Positions 8,224 through 16,685 of a stretch of DNA of 64,000 nt are shown piece after piece. A program made the translations under genes and the position numbers. Every line of letters begins with the position of its first letter. The first letter of the stretch is position 1. The notes beneath the pieces are model-generated. The model was not told the origin of the DNA, did not search any database, and saw only the letters and a list, made by a program, of their open reading frames with translations. The DNA comes from Microvirga flocculans ATCC BAA-817 (lineage in GTDB: Bacteria; Pseudomonadota; Alphaproteobacteria; Rhizobiales; Beijerinckiaceae): the NCBI RefSeq assembly GCF_000518665.1, contig NZ_JAEA01000009.1:186001-250000 (forward strand). The letters run 5' to 3'.

Positions 8224-10170
8224 ATGCTTCATTCCGACGACCTGTTCTCGAGTTTTCTGAAATCCTACGAGACCCGCCGCGAGGCGGAAATGTCCCTTGC
8301 GGAATACCTGGAAGGGTGCCGCGACAACCCCATGATGTATGCGAGCGCTCCCGAGCGCATCCTGGCAGCCATCGGCGAGCCCCAGCTTGTCGATACCTCG
8401 AAAGATGCGCGGCTTGGCCGCATCTTCATGAACCGGACGATCCGGGTCTATCCCGCCTTCTCCGAGTTCTACGGCATGGAAGAGACGATCGAGATGATCG
8501 TGAGCTTCTTCCGCCACGCCGCGCAAGGGCTGGAGGAGCGCAAGCAGATCCTTTACCTGCTCGGCCCCGTCGGCGGCGGCAAATCCTCTCTCGCCGAGCG
8601 GCTGAAGGCGCTGATGGAGGTCAATCCCATCTACGTGCTGAAGGCTGGCGACGAGATCAGTCCCGTCTTCGAGAGCCCGCTCGGGCTCTTCGACCCGGAG
8701 CAGATGGGACCGCTTCTGGAGGAGCGTTACGGCATTCCGCGGCGGCGGCTGACGAACCTCCTGAGTCCGTGGGCGATCAAGCGTCTCGACGAGTTCAAGG
8801 GCGACATCTCAAAATTCCGCGTCGTCAAGATCAACCCGTCCCGCCTGCGCCAGATCGCAATCGCCAAGACGGAGCCGGGCGACGAGAACAACCAGGACAT
8901 CTCTTCCCTCGTCGGCAAGGTGGATATCCGCAAGCTCGAGACGCTCTCCCAGGCCGATCCGGATGCCTACAGCTATTCCGGCGGCCTCAACCGCGCCAAC
9001 CAGGGCATCCTCGAATTCGTCGAGATGTTCAAGGCGCCGATCAAGATGCTGCATCCCCTACTCACGGCGACGCAGGAGAGCAACTACGTCGGCACGGAGA
9101 ATATCGGCTCCATTCCGTTCAACGGCATCATCCTGGCCCATTCCAACGAGGCGGAATGGCAGAGCTTCCGCTCCAACAAGAACAACGAGGCGTTCATCGA
9201 CCGCATCTACGTGATCAAGGTCCCCTATTGCCTGCGGGTCACGGAGGAGCAGAAGATCTATGAGAAGCTGATCCGCAGTTCCGAGCTGGCGGGTGCTCCC
9301 TGCGCGCCGGCGACGCTTGAGATGCTGGCGCGGTTCTCGGTGCTGTCGCGCCTTCGCCCGCACGAGAATTCCAACTTCTACTCGAAGATGCGGGTCTATG
9401 ACGGCGAGAGCCTGCGCGAGGTCGATCCGCGCGCCCGCAGCCTTCAGGAGTACCGGGACGCGGCGGGCGTCGACGAGGGCATGGACGGCATTTCGACCCG
9501 CTTCGCCTTCAAGGTCCTCTCTGCCACCTTCAACCACGACACCATCGAGGTGGCGGCCGACCCGGTTCATCTCATGTATGTCCTCGAGCAGTCCTTGAGG
9601 CGTGAGCAGCTGCCGCCGGACGTGGAGCGGCGCTATCTGGAATTCATCAAGGCGGAGCTTGCGCCCCGCTATGCGGACTTCATCGGCCATGAGATCCAGA
9701 AGGCCTATCTTGAATCCTACCACGACTACGGGCAGAACCTTTTCGACCGATATGTGGCCTATGCGGATGCCTGGATCGAGGATCAGGATTTCAAGGACCC
9801 CGATACCGGACAGCTCCTCAACCGCGAACTCCTGAACCAGGAGCTCACCAAGATCGAGAAGCCGGCGGGCATCGCGAACCCGAAGGACTTCCGCAACGAA
9901 GTGGTCAAGTTCTCCCTGCGCGCGCGGGCCGGCAACAACGGTCGCAACCCGTCCTGGACGAGTTACGAGAAGATCCGCGACGTGATCGAGCGCCGGATGT
10001 TCTCCCAGGTCGAGGAGCTTCTGCCCGTCATCAGCTTCGGCTCCAAGAAGGACAGCGAGACCGAGAAGAAGCACGGCGAGTTCGTGGCACGGATGATGGA
10101 GCGCGGTTATACCGAGCGCCAGGTTCGGCGCCTCGTGGAATGGTACATGCGGGTGAAGCAGGCGGGCTGA
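8224..10170 (+). CDS. prkA: PrkA serine protein kinase
   Basis: This 648-residue AAA-type serine/threonine kinase belongs to the PrkA/YeaG family. The Walker A motif GPVGGGKSS lies at about residues 114-122. The TENIGSIPFNGIILAHSNEAEWQSFRSNKNNEAFIDRI stretch (long conserved AAA core) and the C-terminal PrkA domain (HEIQKAYLESYHDYGQNLFDRY) are intact. In enterobacteria YeaG acts in nitrogen-starvation and stationary-phase stress, and in Bacillus PrkA acts early in sporulation; targets are poorly known. It heads a three-gene set with yeaH and spoVR, the usual order, 29 bases before yeaH. The ribosome site before ATG 8224 is weak. Confidence 0.95.
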   Translation: MLHSDDLFSSFLKSYETRREAEMSLAEYLEGCRDNPMMYASAPERILAAIGEPQLVDTSKDARLGRIFMNRTIRVYPAFSEFYGMEETIEMIVSFFRHAAQGLEERKQILYLLGPVGGGKSSLAERLKALMEVNPIYVLKAGDEISPVFESPLGLFDPEQMGPLLEERYGIPRRRLTNLLSPWAIKRLDEFKGDISKFRVVKINPSRLRQIAIAKTEPGDENNQDISSLVGKVDIRKLETLSQADPDAYSYSGGLNRANQGILEFVEMFKAPIKMLHPLLTATQESNYVGTENIGSIPFNGIILAHSNEAEWQSFRSNKNNEAFIDRIYVIKVPYCLRVTEEQKIYEKLIRSSELAGAPCAPATLEMLARFSVLSRLRPHENSNFYSKMRVYDGESLREVDPRARSLQEYRDAAGVDEGMDGISTRFAFKVLSATFNHDTIEVAADPVHLMYVLEQSLRREQLPPDVERRYLEFIKAELAPRYADFIGHEIQKAYLESYHDYGQNLFDRYVAYADAWIEDQDFKDPDTGQLLNRELLNQELTKIEKPAGIANPKDFRNEVVKFSLRARAGNNGRNPSWTSYEKIRDVIERRMFSQVEELLPVISFGSKKDSETEKKHGEFVARMMERGYTERQVRRLVEWYMRVKQAG

Positions 10171-10199
10171 CAGAAGACGGAGGCAGATCAGGCGTTCCT

Positions 10200-11507
10200 A
10201 TGTACATCATCGACCGGCGCCTCAATCCAGGAGGCAAGAGTCTGGCCAACCGCCAACGTTTTCTGCGCCGCGCCAAGGCGCAGATTCAGCGGGCCGTGCG
10301 CCAGACGGCAGGAGACCGGGACATCACCGATCTCGACAGAGGCGGAGAGGTCTCGATCCCGGCCGACGGTGTTCGCGAGCCCAGCTTCCGCCGCTCCGGC
10401 GAGGGCGGCGTACATGACCACATTCTCCCCGGCAACAAGCGCTTTGTGGAGGGAGACACCATCGACAGGCCTCCTGGCGGCGCAGGCTCCGGCTCCTCCG
10501 GGGGCGACAGCGGGGAGGGGGAGGACGATTTCCGCTTCGCCCTGACCCGCGACGAGTTTCTCGATCTCTTTCTGGACGATCTGGAACTCCCTGACCTCGC
10601 CAAAAGGCGCGTCGCGACGGTCGAGACGCAGGGCATGCGCCGAGCGGGCTACACTGTCACCGGATCGCCCGTGAACCTCGCTCTGCTGCGCTCCATGAGG
10701 AACGCCCTGTCACGGCGCATCGCCCTGCGGCGTCCGAAACCGCAGGAGCTGCTGCGCCTCCAGGAGGAGATCGATCGCCTCGAGGAGAGGGGTGGAGAAT
10801 CCGGGCGTCTCGCCGCCCTGCGCGAGGAGCTCGACCGGCTGAAGCACAGAACCAGGCGCTTTCCCTATATCGATCCCATCGACCTGCGCTATCGCCGCTT
10901 CGAGCCCGTGTCCCGGCCCGTCGCCCAGGCGGTCATGTTCTGCCTGATGGATGTGTCGGGATCCATGACGGAGCACATGAAGGATCTCGCCAAGCGTTTC
11001 TACATGCTGCTCTACATCTTCCTGACGCGGCGCTACAAGCATGTGGAGATCGTCTTCATCCGCCACACGCATGAGGCGAAGGAGGTGGACGAGGAGACCT
11101 TCTTCAACAGCCCGGAAACCGGCGGCACGGTCGTCTCATCGGCCTTGCGGGAGATGCAGCGGATCGTCGGGGAGCGCTATTCGCCCGACAGCTGGAACAT
11201 CTATGCCGCGCAGGCTTCCGACGGCGACAATTCCCCGAATGACGGAACCACCAGCGCCGCTCTGCTGCGGGATGTAATCCTGCCGATCTGCCAGTACTAT
11301 GCCTATCTCGAAGTCGGCAGCGACAGCGACCGCATGCAGACGGGCTTCATCAATCACAAGACATCTCTCTGGCAGACCTACGAAAGCCTGATCGAACACG
11401 GCGCCAACCTCGCCATGCGCAAGGTCAACCACCGAAGGGAAATCTATCCCGTCTTCCGTGAGCTTTTCCGCCGGCGCGATGCGGAGGCAATTGCAAGGGT
11501 GCCATGA
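10200..11507 (+). CDS. yeaH: YeaH/DUF444 family protein with VWA-like metal site
   Basis: This 435-residue protein starts at ATG 10200, because MYIIDRRLNPGGKSLANRQRFLRR matches the known N-terminus of YeaH; the frame is open further upstream without sense. A Gly/Ser-rich linker lies at about residues 94-105. A von Willebrand A-like domain follows with the MIDAS motif DVSGS at 251-255 and later TGGTVVSSAL and ASDGDN. It is the constant partner of PrkA and SpoVR; the biochemical role is unknown. Its stop overlaps the spoVR start by four bases, which implies translational coupling. Confidence 0.93.
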   Translation: MYIIDRRLNPGGKSLANRQRFLRRAKAQIQRAVRQTAGDRDITDLDRGGEVSIPADGVREPSFRRSGEGGVHDHILPGNKRFVEGDTIDRPPGGAGSGSSGGDSGEGEDDFRFALTRDEFLDLFLDDLELPDLAKRRVATVETQGMRRAGYTVTGSPVNLALLRSMRNALSRRIALRRPKPQELLRLQEEIDRLEERGGESGRLAALREELDRLKHRTRRFPYIDPIDLRYRRFEPVSRPVAQAVMFCLMDVSGSMTEHMKDLAKRFYMLLYIFLTRRYKHVEIVFIRHTHEAKEVDEETFFNSPETGGTVVSSALREMQRIVGERYSPDSWNIYAAQASDGDNSPNDGTTSAALLRDVILPICQYYAYLEVGSDSDRMQTGFINHKTSLWQTYESLIEHGANLAMRKVNHRREIYPVFRELFRRRDAEAIARVP

Positions 11508-13048
11508 GCGCGATCGAACAGGACAATCTGATCTTCCACGGCGCCGACTGGGACTTCGGCACCATCCAGCGCGTCTACGATGCCGTCGAGGCCATTGCCG
11601 TAGGCGAGCTGGGGCTCGATGTTTATCCGAACCAGATCGAGGTCATCACTGCCGAGCAGATGCTCGATGCCTATGCGTCCATCGGCATGCCGCTGTTCTA
11701 CAAGCACTGGTCCTTCGGCAAGCACTTCGCCCTGCACGAGTCGAGCTACCGGCAGGGGCTCATGGGCCTGGCCTACGAGATCGTCATCAATTCCAACCCG
11801 TGCATCTCCTATATCATGGAGGAAAACACGGCGACGATGCAGACGCTCGTGATCGCGCACGCGGCTTTCGGTCATAACCATTTCTTCAAGAACAACTACC
11901 TCTTCAAGGAATGGACCGACGCGGACGGGATCCTGGATTATCTCGAATTCGCGAAGGGCTATGTCACACGCTGCGAGGAGCGCTATGGCCATGCCGCCGT
12001 GGAGCGCGTGCTCGATGCGGCGCATGCCATGATGTCGCACGGAGTGCACCGCTATCCGCGCAAGAAGCGCCCCGACCTGCGCTCGGAGGAGCGCCGCGAG
12101 CAGGAGCGCCATCGCCACCAGGAGCAGACCTTCAATGATCTTTGGCGCACGGTACCGACCAAGGGAACCGCCGCGAAGCCGCAGCTGAGTGAGGAACGCC
12201 GCCGCGCCCTCCTGGAGCTGCCGCAGGAGAACATCCTTTACTTTCTCGAGAAGTCGGCGCCGCGCCTTCAGCCCTGGCAGCGCGAAATCCTGCGCATCGT
12301 CCGTCAGATCGCGCAGTATTTCTATCCCCAGCGCCAGACGAAAGTCATGAACGAGGGCTGCGCCACCTATTGCCATTACCGCATCATGACCCGGCTGCAC
12401 GAGAAGGGGCAGATCAGCGACGGTGCTTTCCTCGAGTTCCTGCAGTCCCACACCAATGTGACCCGGCAGCCGGAATTCGACGATCCGCATTACGGCGGCA
12501 TCAATCCCTACGCGCTCGGATTCGGAATGATGCAGGATATCGAGCGCATCTGCACGAGGCCGACGGATGAGGACCGGGAGTGGTTTCCCGCCATCGCAGG
12601 AAGCGGCGATGCCATGGCGGTGCTGCGCGACGTGTGGGCGAACTACCGTGACGAGAGCTTCATCTCGCAATACTTAAGCCCGCACCTGATCCGGCAATGG
12701 CGCATGTTCCATCTCGTGGACGATCCGGACAGGCCGGAGCTCATGGTCGAGGCCATTCATGATGAACGTGGCTATCGTCGCCTGCGGCGTTCGCTGTCCC
12801 GGCATTACGATGTCGGCTGGAGCGATCCTGATATTCAGGTAATCGATGTCGATCTTGCCGGAGACCGGCGTCTGATTCTTCATCACCATGTGCTCAACCG
12901 GACCATGCTCCACAAGGACGACGCCCAGCGCGTTCTTCAGATGGTCGCCAATCTCTGGGGCTATGCAGTGGTGCTCAAGGAGGTCGATCCCGCAACCGGC
13001 GCGATCTTCCAGGAGCACGTCGCCCACCCGCATGAAACTCTTTTCTGA
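11504..13048 (+). CDS. spoVR: SpoVR/YcgB family protein
   Basis: This 514-residue SpoVR-family protein starts in an ATGA overlap with yeaH. Family blocks seen are MPLFYKHWSFGKHF, EIVINSNPCISYIMEENT, HAAFGHNHFFKNN, NEGCATYCHYRI and INPYALGFGMMQDIERIC. In Bacillus SpoVR affects spore cortex; in Gram-negatives the family travels with prkA and yeaH and is linked to stationary phase, but no reaction is known. The many conserved His/Glu/Cys residues would allow metal binding (inference). It ends the core three-gene unit. Confidence 0.93.
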   Translation: MSAIEQDNLIFHGADWDFGTIQRVYDAVEAIAVGELGLDVYPNQIEVITAEQMLDAYASIGMPLFYKHWSFGKHFALHESSYRQGLMGLAYEIVINSNPCISYIMEENTATMQTLVIAHAAFGHNHFFKNNYLFKEWTDADGILDYLEFAKGYVTRCEERYGHAAVERVLDAAHAMMSHGVHRYPRKKRPDLRSEERREQERHRHQEQTFNDLWRTVPTKGTAAKPQLSEERRRALLELPQENILYFLEKSAPRLQPWQREILRIVRQIAQYFYPQRQTKVMNEGCATYCHYRIMTRLHEKGQISDGAFLEFLQSHTNVTRQPEFDDPHYGGINPYALGFGMMQDIERICTRPTDEDREWFPAIAGSGDAMAVLRDVWANYRDESFISQYLSPHLIRQWRMFHLVDDPDRPELMVEAIHDERGYRRLRRSLSRHYDVGWSDPDIQVIDVDLAGDRRLILHHHVLNRTMLHKDDAQRVLQMVANLWGYAVVLKEVDPATGAIFQEHVAHPHETLF

Positions 13049-13071
13049 CGGGACGGTTTGACGCAAAAAAG

Positions 13072-13103
13072 CCAGGGACTCAGGCGATCATAGGTTTCCC
13101 TGG
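13072..13103. terminator. Weak hairpin after spoVR
   Basis: CCAGGGA (13072-13078) pairs with TCCCTGG (13097-13103) around an 18-nt loop. An A-run (13065-13070) precedes it, so it would resemble a terminator for the minus strand more than for spoVR. It may only weaken readthrough into the next small gene. Confidence 0.25.
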
Positions 13104-13149
13104 GCTCGGCCCTGGATGTCAGGGTCGGCTCCCTTGCAGGAGAATACCT

Positions 13150-13611
13150 ATGGAACACAAGCCTGTAGAGAAGCTGCGTAGCGTCGCTGAGGTGCATGAG
13201 TTCAAGCAAGGTTTCCTGTCCCGCCGTGAACGCCTCGAGCGCTGGGCCGAAGTGTTGGAGCGCCAGCCGAAACGGCGCCTGCGCTCTCTGGGCGAGATCG
13301 AGTTCGTTCCGAAGGACAAGCGCCCGGAATTGAGGTCCGATGAATCGCCGATCACGGTCGCTTTCGAGGACCCGGTCCTGCGGTCCGCAGGACTCAAAGG
13401 GGATACGCTCGGGGATGCCATGGAGTTCTTCGAGCTCTCCGAGGGAGCCTCTCACCGCCTTCTCTGCTCCTGCATGAACGGCTGGAGCATGGAGGCCGGG
13501 ACGACCGCCCGGAAAGTTCACCGGATCGCAAACCCGGACCATCGGCTCATGATGATGACGACCGCAGGCTTGCTCATGGCCGCGCCGGCCGTATTTTACC
13601 TGCTGAGCTGA
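13150..13611 (+). CDS. Small hypothetical protein, possible tail-anchored
   Basis: I do not recognise this 153-residue protein. An AGGAG site lies 7 bases before ATG 13150, which supports expression. Residues about 1-70 are strongly charged (LSRRERLERWAEVLERQPKRR-like), and a SLGEIEFVP segment follows. The C-terminus HRLMMMTTAGLLMAAPAVFYLLS looks like a single membrane anchor at about 131-152. A CSCMNGWS cysteine pair sits near residue 108. It follows spoVR by 101 bases on the same strand, so it might be a loosely coupled fourth member of the stress unit; that is an inference from position only. Confidence 0.7.
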   Translation: MEHKPVEKLRSVAEVHEFKQGFLSRRERLERWAEVLERQPKRRLRSLGEIEFVPKDKRPELRSDESPITVAFEDPVLRSAGLKGDTLGDAMEFFELSEGASHRLLCSCMNGWSMEAGTTARKVHRIANPDHRLMMMTTAGLLMAAPAVFYLLS

Positions 13612-13630
13612 GCGGAAACCTCGATGTTGG

Positions 13631-13661
13631 GCTCTTCTGCCCATCAGGTGGACAGAAGAGC
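13631..13661. terminator. Hairpin after the small hypothetical gene
   Basis: GCTCTTCTG (13631-13639) pairs with CAGAAGAGC (13653-13661) over 9 bp, 20 bases after the stop codon. No T-run follows. Confidence 0.45.
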
Positions 13662-13696
13662 TCGCATGCCCATTGTCACGCACCCGTCGGAATGTC

Positions 13697-13716
13697 GCGA
13701 ACCGGATCCGGTTCGC
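13697..13716. repeat. 20-bp perfect palindrome between convergent genes
   Basis: GCGAACCGGATCCGGTTCGC is a perfect palindrome without a loop. Its half resembles the CGAACCGGATCC core of the dispersed repeat (copy C), so it may be a reduced derivative of that family. It lies 10 bases after the stop of the minus-strand YihY-family gene. Confidence 0.5.
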
Positions 13717-13725
13717 CAGACCTTT

Positions 13726-14913
13726 CTAGCCCTTCGCAACGCCGATCGTATCCGCCATCCGGGCGCCGCGTGCGCCCATCGGCTGATGGGGACCTTCCGT
13801 CGTATCCTTGGCCGTCTGGTGTTCCATCTCGGCGTTGATCTCGGCTCCCAGAAGAACGATGATGGATGAAAGCCAGATCCAGGTCATGAAGCCGATCACG
13901 GCGCCAAGAGAACCATAGGTCTCGTTGTAGCTGCCGAAATTCCCGACATACCATGAGAAGAGCATCGAGACGGCGAGCCACAGAAGGGCAGCCACGATGC
14001 CGCCCGGGGTGACCCAGCGCCATTCGGCTTTGTCGCGGCTCGGACCGAAGCGGTAAACCAGGGAAAGTCCGAGCACCACGCCGATCAGCAGAACCGGCCA
14101 GCGGAGGATGGCGAGCATCCGTTCGGTTCCAGTCCCCAGGCCGATGAAGGTGAAGAGAATCGGAAGAACGATGATCGCTGCAAGCGCGGACAGAATGAAG
14201 AGGATCGCGCCCAGGGTGAAGGAGAGAGACAGCAGGTTCAACATGACGAAGCTTCTCTTCTCCTCCTCGTCATAGACGATGTTGAGCGCATCGAAGACGG
14301 CCTTGATGCCGGCATTGGCGCTCCAGAGCGACAGGCCTAGACCGAAGATGAAGCCGAAGCCGAGAGCGCCTCTTCCCTGTGAGGCGATGCGGACGATCTG
14401 CTCGCGGATGATATCGAGCGCGCCACCCGGCAACACGCCGGAAAGGGTGACGAGATGATCCTGGATCGCGGCGGGATCGGCAAAGAGGCCGTAGATGGAA
14501 ACGAGCGCGGCGATAGCGGGAAAAACTGCGAGCAGCGCATAATAGGTCACGCCGGCGGCGACCGACATGATGCGATCTTTGCCGAATTCCTCATAAGTGC
14601 GCCAGAGAATGTCCTTCCATCCCCTCGCGGGAATCTCGGCGGGAGTATTGGCGCTTCGTCCGCGTCCTTTCTCGGCGGCGGCTTCGGGCGGCGCGTGCTG
14701 TTTCTCGGAAAAGCCCGGTCCGGTCTCGCCGGGCCGTTCAGCTCCATGGGACGGGCTCGGCACGGTCCGGCGACCCGCATGCGGGTTCGTGGGGCGCTCG
14801 CCTCCCGCCACGAGCCGCACGAGCGCCCAGCCCAGCACGACGGCCCACATGGTCGTTGCGACCGAGGGGGATTGCGGCGCTCCGGATCGCGGCACAGCAG
14901 GGTTGTTCGCCAT
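13726..14913 (-). CDS. YihY/BrkB family inner-membrane protein
   Basis: I chose ATG 14913 (395 residues) because AGGACAGG precedes it; ATGs upstream lack such a site. The N-terminal ~120 residues are a Pro/Gly/Ser-rich cytoplasmic stretch with one early hydrophobic segment (TTMWAVVLGWALVRLVAG). The YihY domain follows, from WKDILWRTYEEFGKDRIMSVAAGVTYYALLAVFPAIAALVSIYG to SLGAVIGFMTWIWLSSIIVLLGAEINAE, with about six membrane helices. The family was once misnamed ribonuclease BN; its function is unknown, and transport is suspected. The start region faces a small divergent gene. Confidence 0.88.
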   Translation of the reverse strand: MANNPAVPRSGAPQSPSVATTMWAVVLGWALVRLVAGGERPTNPHAGRRTVPSPSHGAERPGETGPGFSEKQHAPPEAAAEKGRGRSANTPAEIPARGWKDILWRTYEEFGKDRIMSVAAGVTYYALLAVFPAIAALVSIYGLFADPAAIQDHLVTLSGVLPGGALDIIREQIVRIASQGRGALGFGFIFGLGLSLWSANAGIKAVFDALNIVYDEEEKRSFVMLNLLSLSFTLGAILFILSALAAIIVLPILFTFIGLGTGTERMLAILRWPVLLIGVVLGLSLVYRFGPSRDKAEWRWVTPGGIVAALLWLAVSMLFSWYVGNFGSYNETYGSLGAVIGFMTWIWLSSIIVLLGAEINAEMEHQTAKDTTEGPHQPMGARGARMADTIGVAKG

Positions 14914-15045
14914 GTTCAGACCTGTCCTCATGGTTCGTGCGCCCGCCGGAAAGGCGCGGCTCATCCGTCAACAAGCGGATAAGGTAGCGGTTCCCGTTGC
15001 CGGAAGGCCGATGCCGCAAGGGCTTGGTCCCATGGTTGGAAATCG

Positions 15046-15062
15046 TTAACCATTCACCTTAA
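15046..15062. promoter_or_regulatory. TTAACCAT element upstream of a small gene
   Basis: TTAACCAT (15046-15053) is followed nine bases after its first TTAA by a second TTAA (15059-15062). TTAACCAT is the known CtrA half-site in alphaproteobacteria, but the standard full site has a 7-bp spacer. It lies 58 bases before the gene at 15120. This is suggestive only. Confidence 0.3.
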
Positions 15063-15119
15063 CCGGGAAGCAAGGATGTTGGATCAGTCTTCGGCCTCTA
15101 CCTTCGGAGAGGATCTGAG

Positions 15120-15335
15120 ATGAACGAATGGGCAGGGCGCAAGTGGGAACCGGTGACCGAGGAGCGCTTGCTTCGCGCGATCGATGTTCTCGTCGAGATT
15201 GCGAAGGAGCACGGGCCCACTTTCAATCCGGTTCTCGAGACGGTGAGGCAGGAGCTGCATGATTTCCGTCGCAGGCAGTCAGATTCCGTCCAAGCCGGGC
15301 TGCACTCCGAAGAGCTCATGCGCAAGGCAGGCTGA
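15120..15335 (+). CDS. Small hypothetical protein (71 aa)
   Basis: GGAGAGG stands 7 bases before ATG 15120. The product starts MNEWAGRKWEPVTEERLLRA and looks helical and charged, with no signal peptide or membrane segment. I do not recognise a family. The convergent neighbour at 15373 also encodes a small soluble protein. Confidence 0.6.
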   Translation: MNEWAGRKWEPVTEERLLRAIDVLVEIAKEHGPTFNPVLETVRQELHDFRRRQSDSVQAGLHSEELMRKAG

Positions 15336-15372
15336 CCGGCTGCCCGAATTGCCGGTCGAGGCCGGATGGGCC

Positions 15373-15609
15373 TCAGGCGGGCTGGAGCTGCTCTTCCCGG
15401 GCAAGGCGCGCCGGGCCTGGCTGGCTGCCCCGAATGTGATACTGAAAGCCGTGAATGTCGGCGGGAAGCAGGCGTGTGACTTCCCAAATGTCCTGTGGCC
15501 TCGTGGCGCCGAAGGGCGTCATCCTGTTGAGAAAAACCTCGACGGTGTTCGTATTCGCCGGGCCGGTCAGGCAAACGCGGTCCCCGATCTTGAATTTGTG
15601 CGACGTCAT
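15373..15609 (-). CDS. Small SH3-like conserved protein (78 aa)
   Basis: A GGAG site lies close before ATG 15609. The protein begins MTSHKFKIGDRVCLTGPA and ends with VTRLLPADIHGFQYHIRGSQPGPARLAREEQL. The KIGDRV-x-L opening, the RLLPAD-x-x-x-QYHIR middle and the RE-x-QL end are typical of a small beta-rich protein common in Hyphomicrobiales and of unknown function. The frame continues upstream but the longer starts lack a ribosome site. It lies downstream of the aldose epimerase-like gene's end on the same strand. Confidence 0.68.
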   Translation of the reverse strand: MTSHKFKIGDRVCLTGPANTNTVEVFLNRMTPFGATRPQDIWEVTRLLPADIHGFQYHIRGSQPGPARLAREEQLQPA

Positions 15610-15698
15610 GGCTCTGCTCCATTCAGCAAAGGCGAACTGAGCAGGAGGAACCAGCTTGAGCTGGTTTCGTTCCACGTTGTTTGAGGCAGGGCGCGGTC

Positions 15699-16574
15699 TT
15701 AAAGGGCTGCGCCGTTCACGGTTACGCTCATGCCGAAGTCCCGTTCGATGCCGGGTTGGATCAGTACGAGGCCGGGCTTTTCGGAAAACTCGCCGTCGAA
15801 GTCCTCCGGATCCGCATAACCCTGCCAAGGTTCGATGCAGATGAAGCCGGCCCCTGGCTTCGTCCATATTCCGAGATGAGTCATGCACGGAAAATCGACG
15901 CGGATGGAACCGCTGCCGGGAGCGCCATAAGTCACCGAGCGGCTTTCGAGACGGTCGAAAACGAGAGCGTCGGCTGCGAACAGGCTGTCATTCAGGCGAA
16001 GCGCTCTTCCCTGCACCGGACTGGGAAGAGGTTGTCTGCCGATCAAGCCCTCCAGGGGCCGCCGGATGGGGGCCCCTTCCTCCCGCTCGAACCGGATCTC
16101 GTGCGCCTCGCGCGCGGCGCCATAGGGCAGGGGCCAGCGGAAGGCCGGGTGAAAGCCGAATGAGACGGGCATGTCGGTGTTACCCGTATTGGTCACCGAG
16201 GCCGTCATCGTCAGGGTCTCCTCCGCGATGCGATAGGCGACATCGAGCCTGAACGGAAACGGGTAGCGCCTGAGCGTCGCTTCATCGGAGATCAGACGCA
16301 GGCGGCATTGCGAGGGACCGGCTTCGACCGCCTCGAAACGCGATGTCCTGGCAAAGCCGTGCCGGAACAATTCGTACTCGGAGCCCCCTACGCGGATCCG
16401 GTTGTTTCTCACCTGACCCACAATGGGAAAGAGGAGCGGCGACCGCCCTGTCCAGAAGGCAGGGTCGCCGTCCCAGAGCAGATCCCGGCCCTGCGCGTCC
16501 CGCAGTCGAACGAGCTCGGCACCGTTCTCCGAGATCTCGGCCTGCAGGCGCGGGCCGGCGATGGCAATCGTCAT
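15699..16574 (-). CDS. Aldose 1-epimerase family protein
   Basis: This 291-residue protein starts at ATG 16574, with AAGGAAA eight bases upstream. It has the galactose mutarotase-like fold: ELVRLRDAQGRDLLWDGDPAFW, the RHGFARTSRF histidine, PVSFGFHPAFRWPL with the second conserved histidine, and LGIWTKPGAGFICIEPWQGYADP with the glutamate expected as catalytic base. The arrangement fits the sub-family related to LacX/YeaD that interconverts sugar anomers or sugar phosphates; the substrate is not evident. Cytoplasmic, probably monocistronic. Confidence 0.9.
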   Translation of the reverse strand: MTIAIAGPRLQAEISENGAELVRLRDAQGRDLLWDGDPAFWTGRSPLLFPIVGQVRNNRIRVGGSEYELFRHGFARTSRFEAVEAGPSQCRLRLISDEATLRRYPFPFRLDVAYRIAEETLTMTASVTNTGNTDMPVSFGFHPAFRWPLPYGAAREAHEIRFEREEGAPIRRPLEGLIGRQPLPSPVQGRALRLNDSLFAADALVFDRLESRSVTYGAPGSGSIRVDFPCMTHLGIWTKPGAGFICIEPWQGYADPEDFDGEFSEKPGLVLIQPGIERDFGMSVTVNGAAL

Positions 16575-16685
16575 GGATCGTTTCCTTGCCTGAAGCCCCG
16601 ACCCTAGCACGTGGATCCGGCCGCACCAGATGGAAACGTGGCCATTATCGACAGGAAGCCTCCGGACATATTCGGCGATCCGGAT

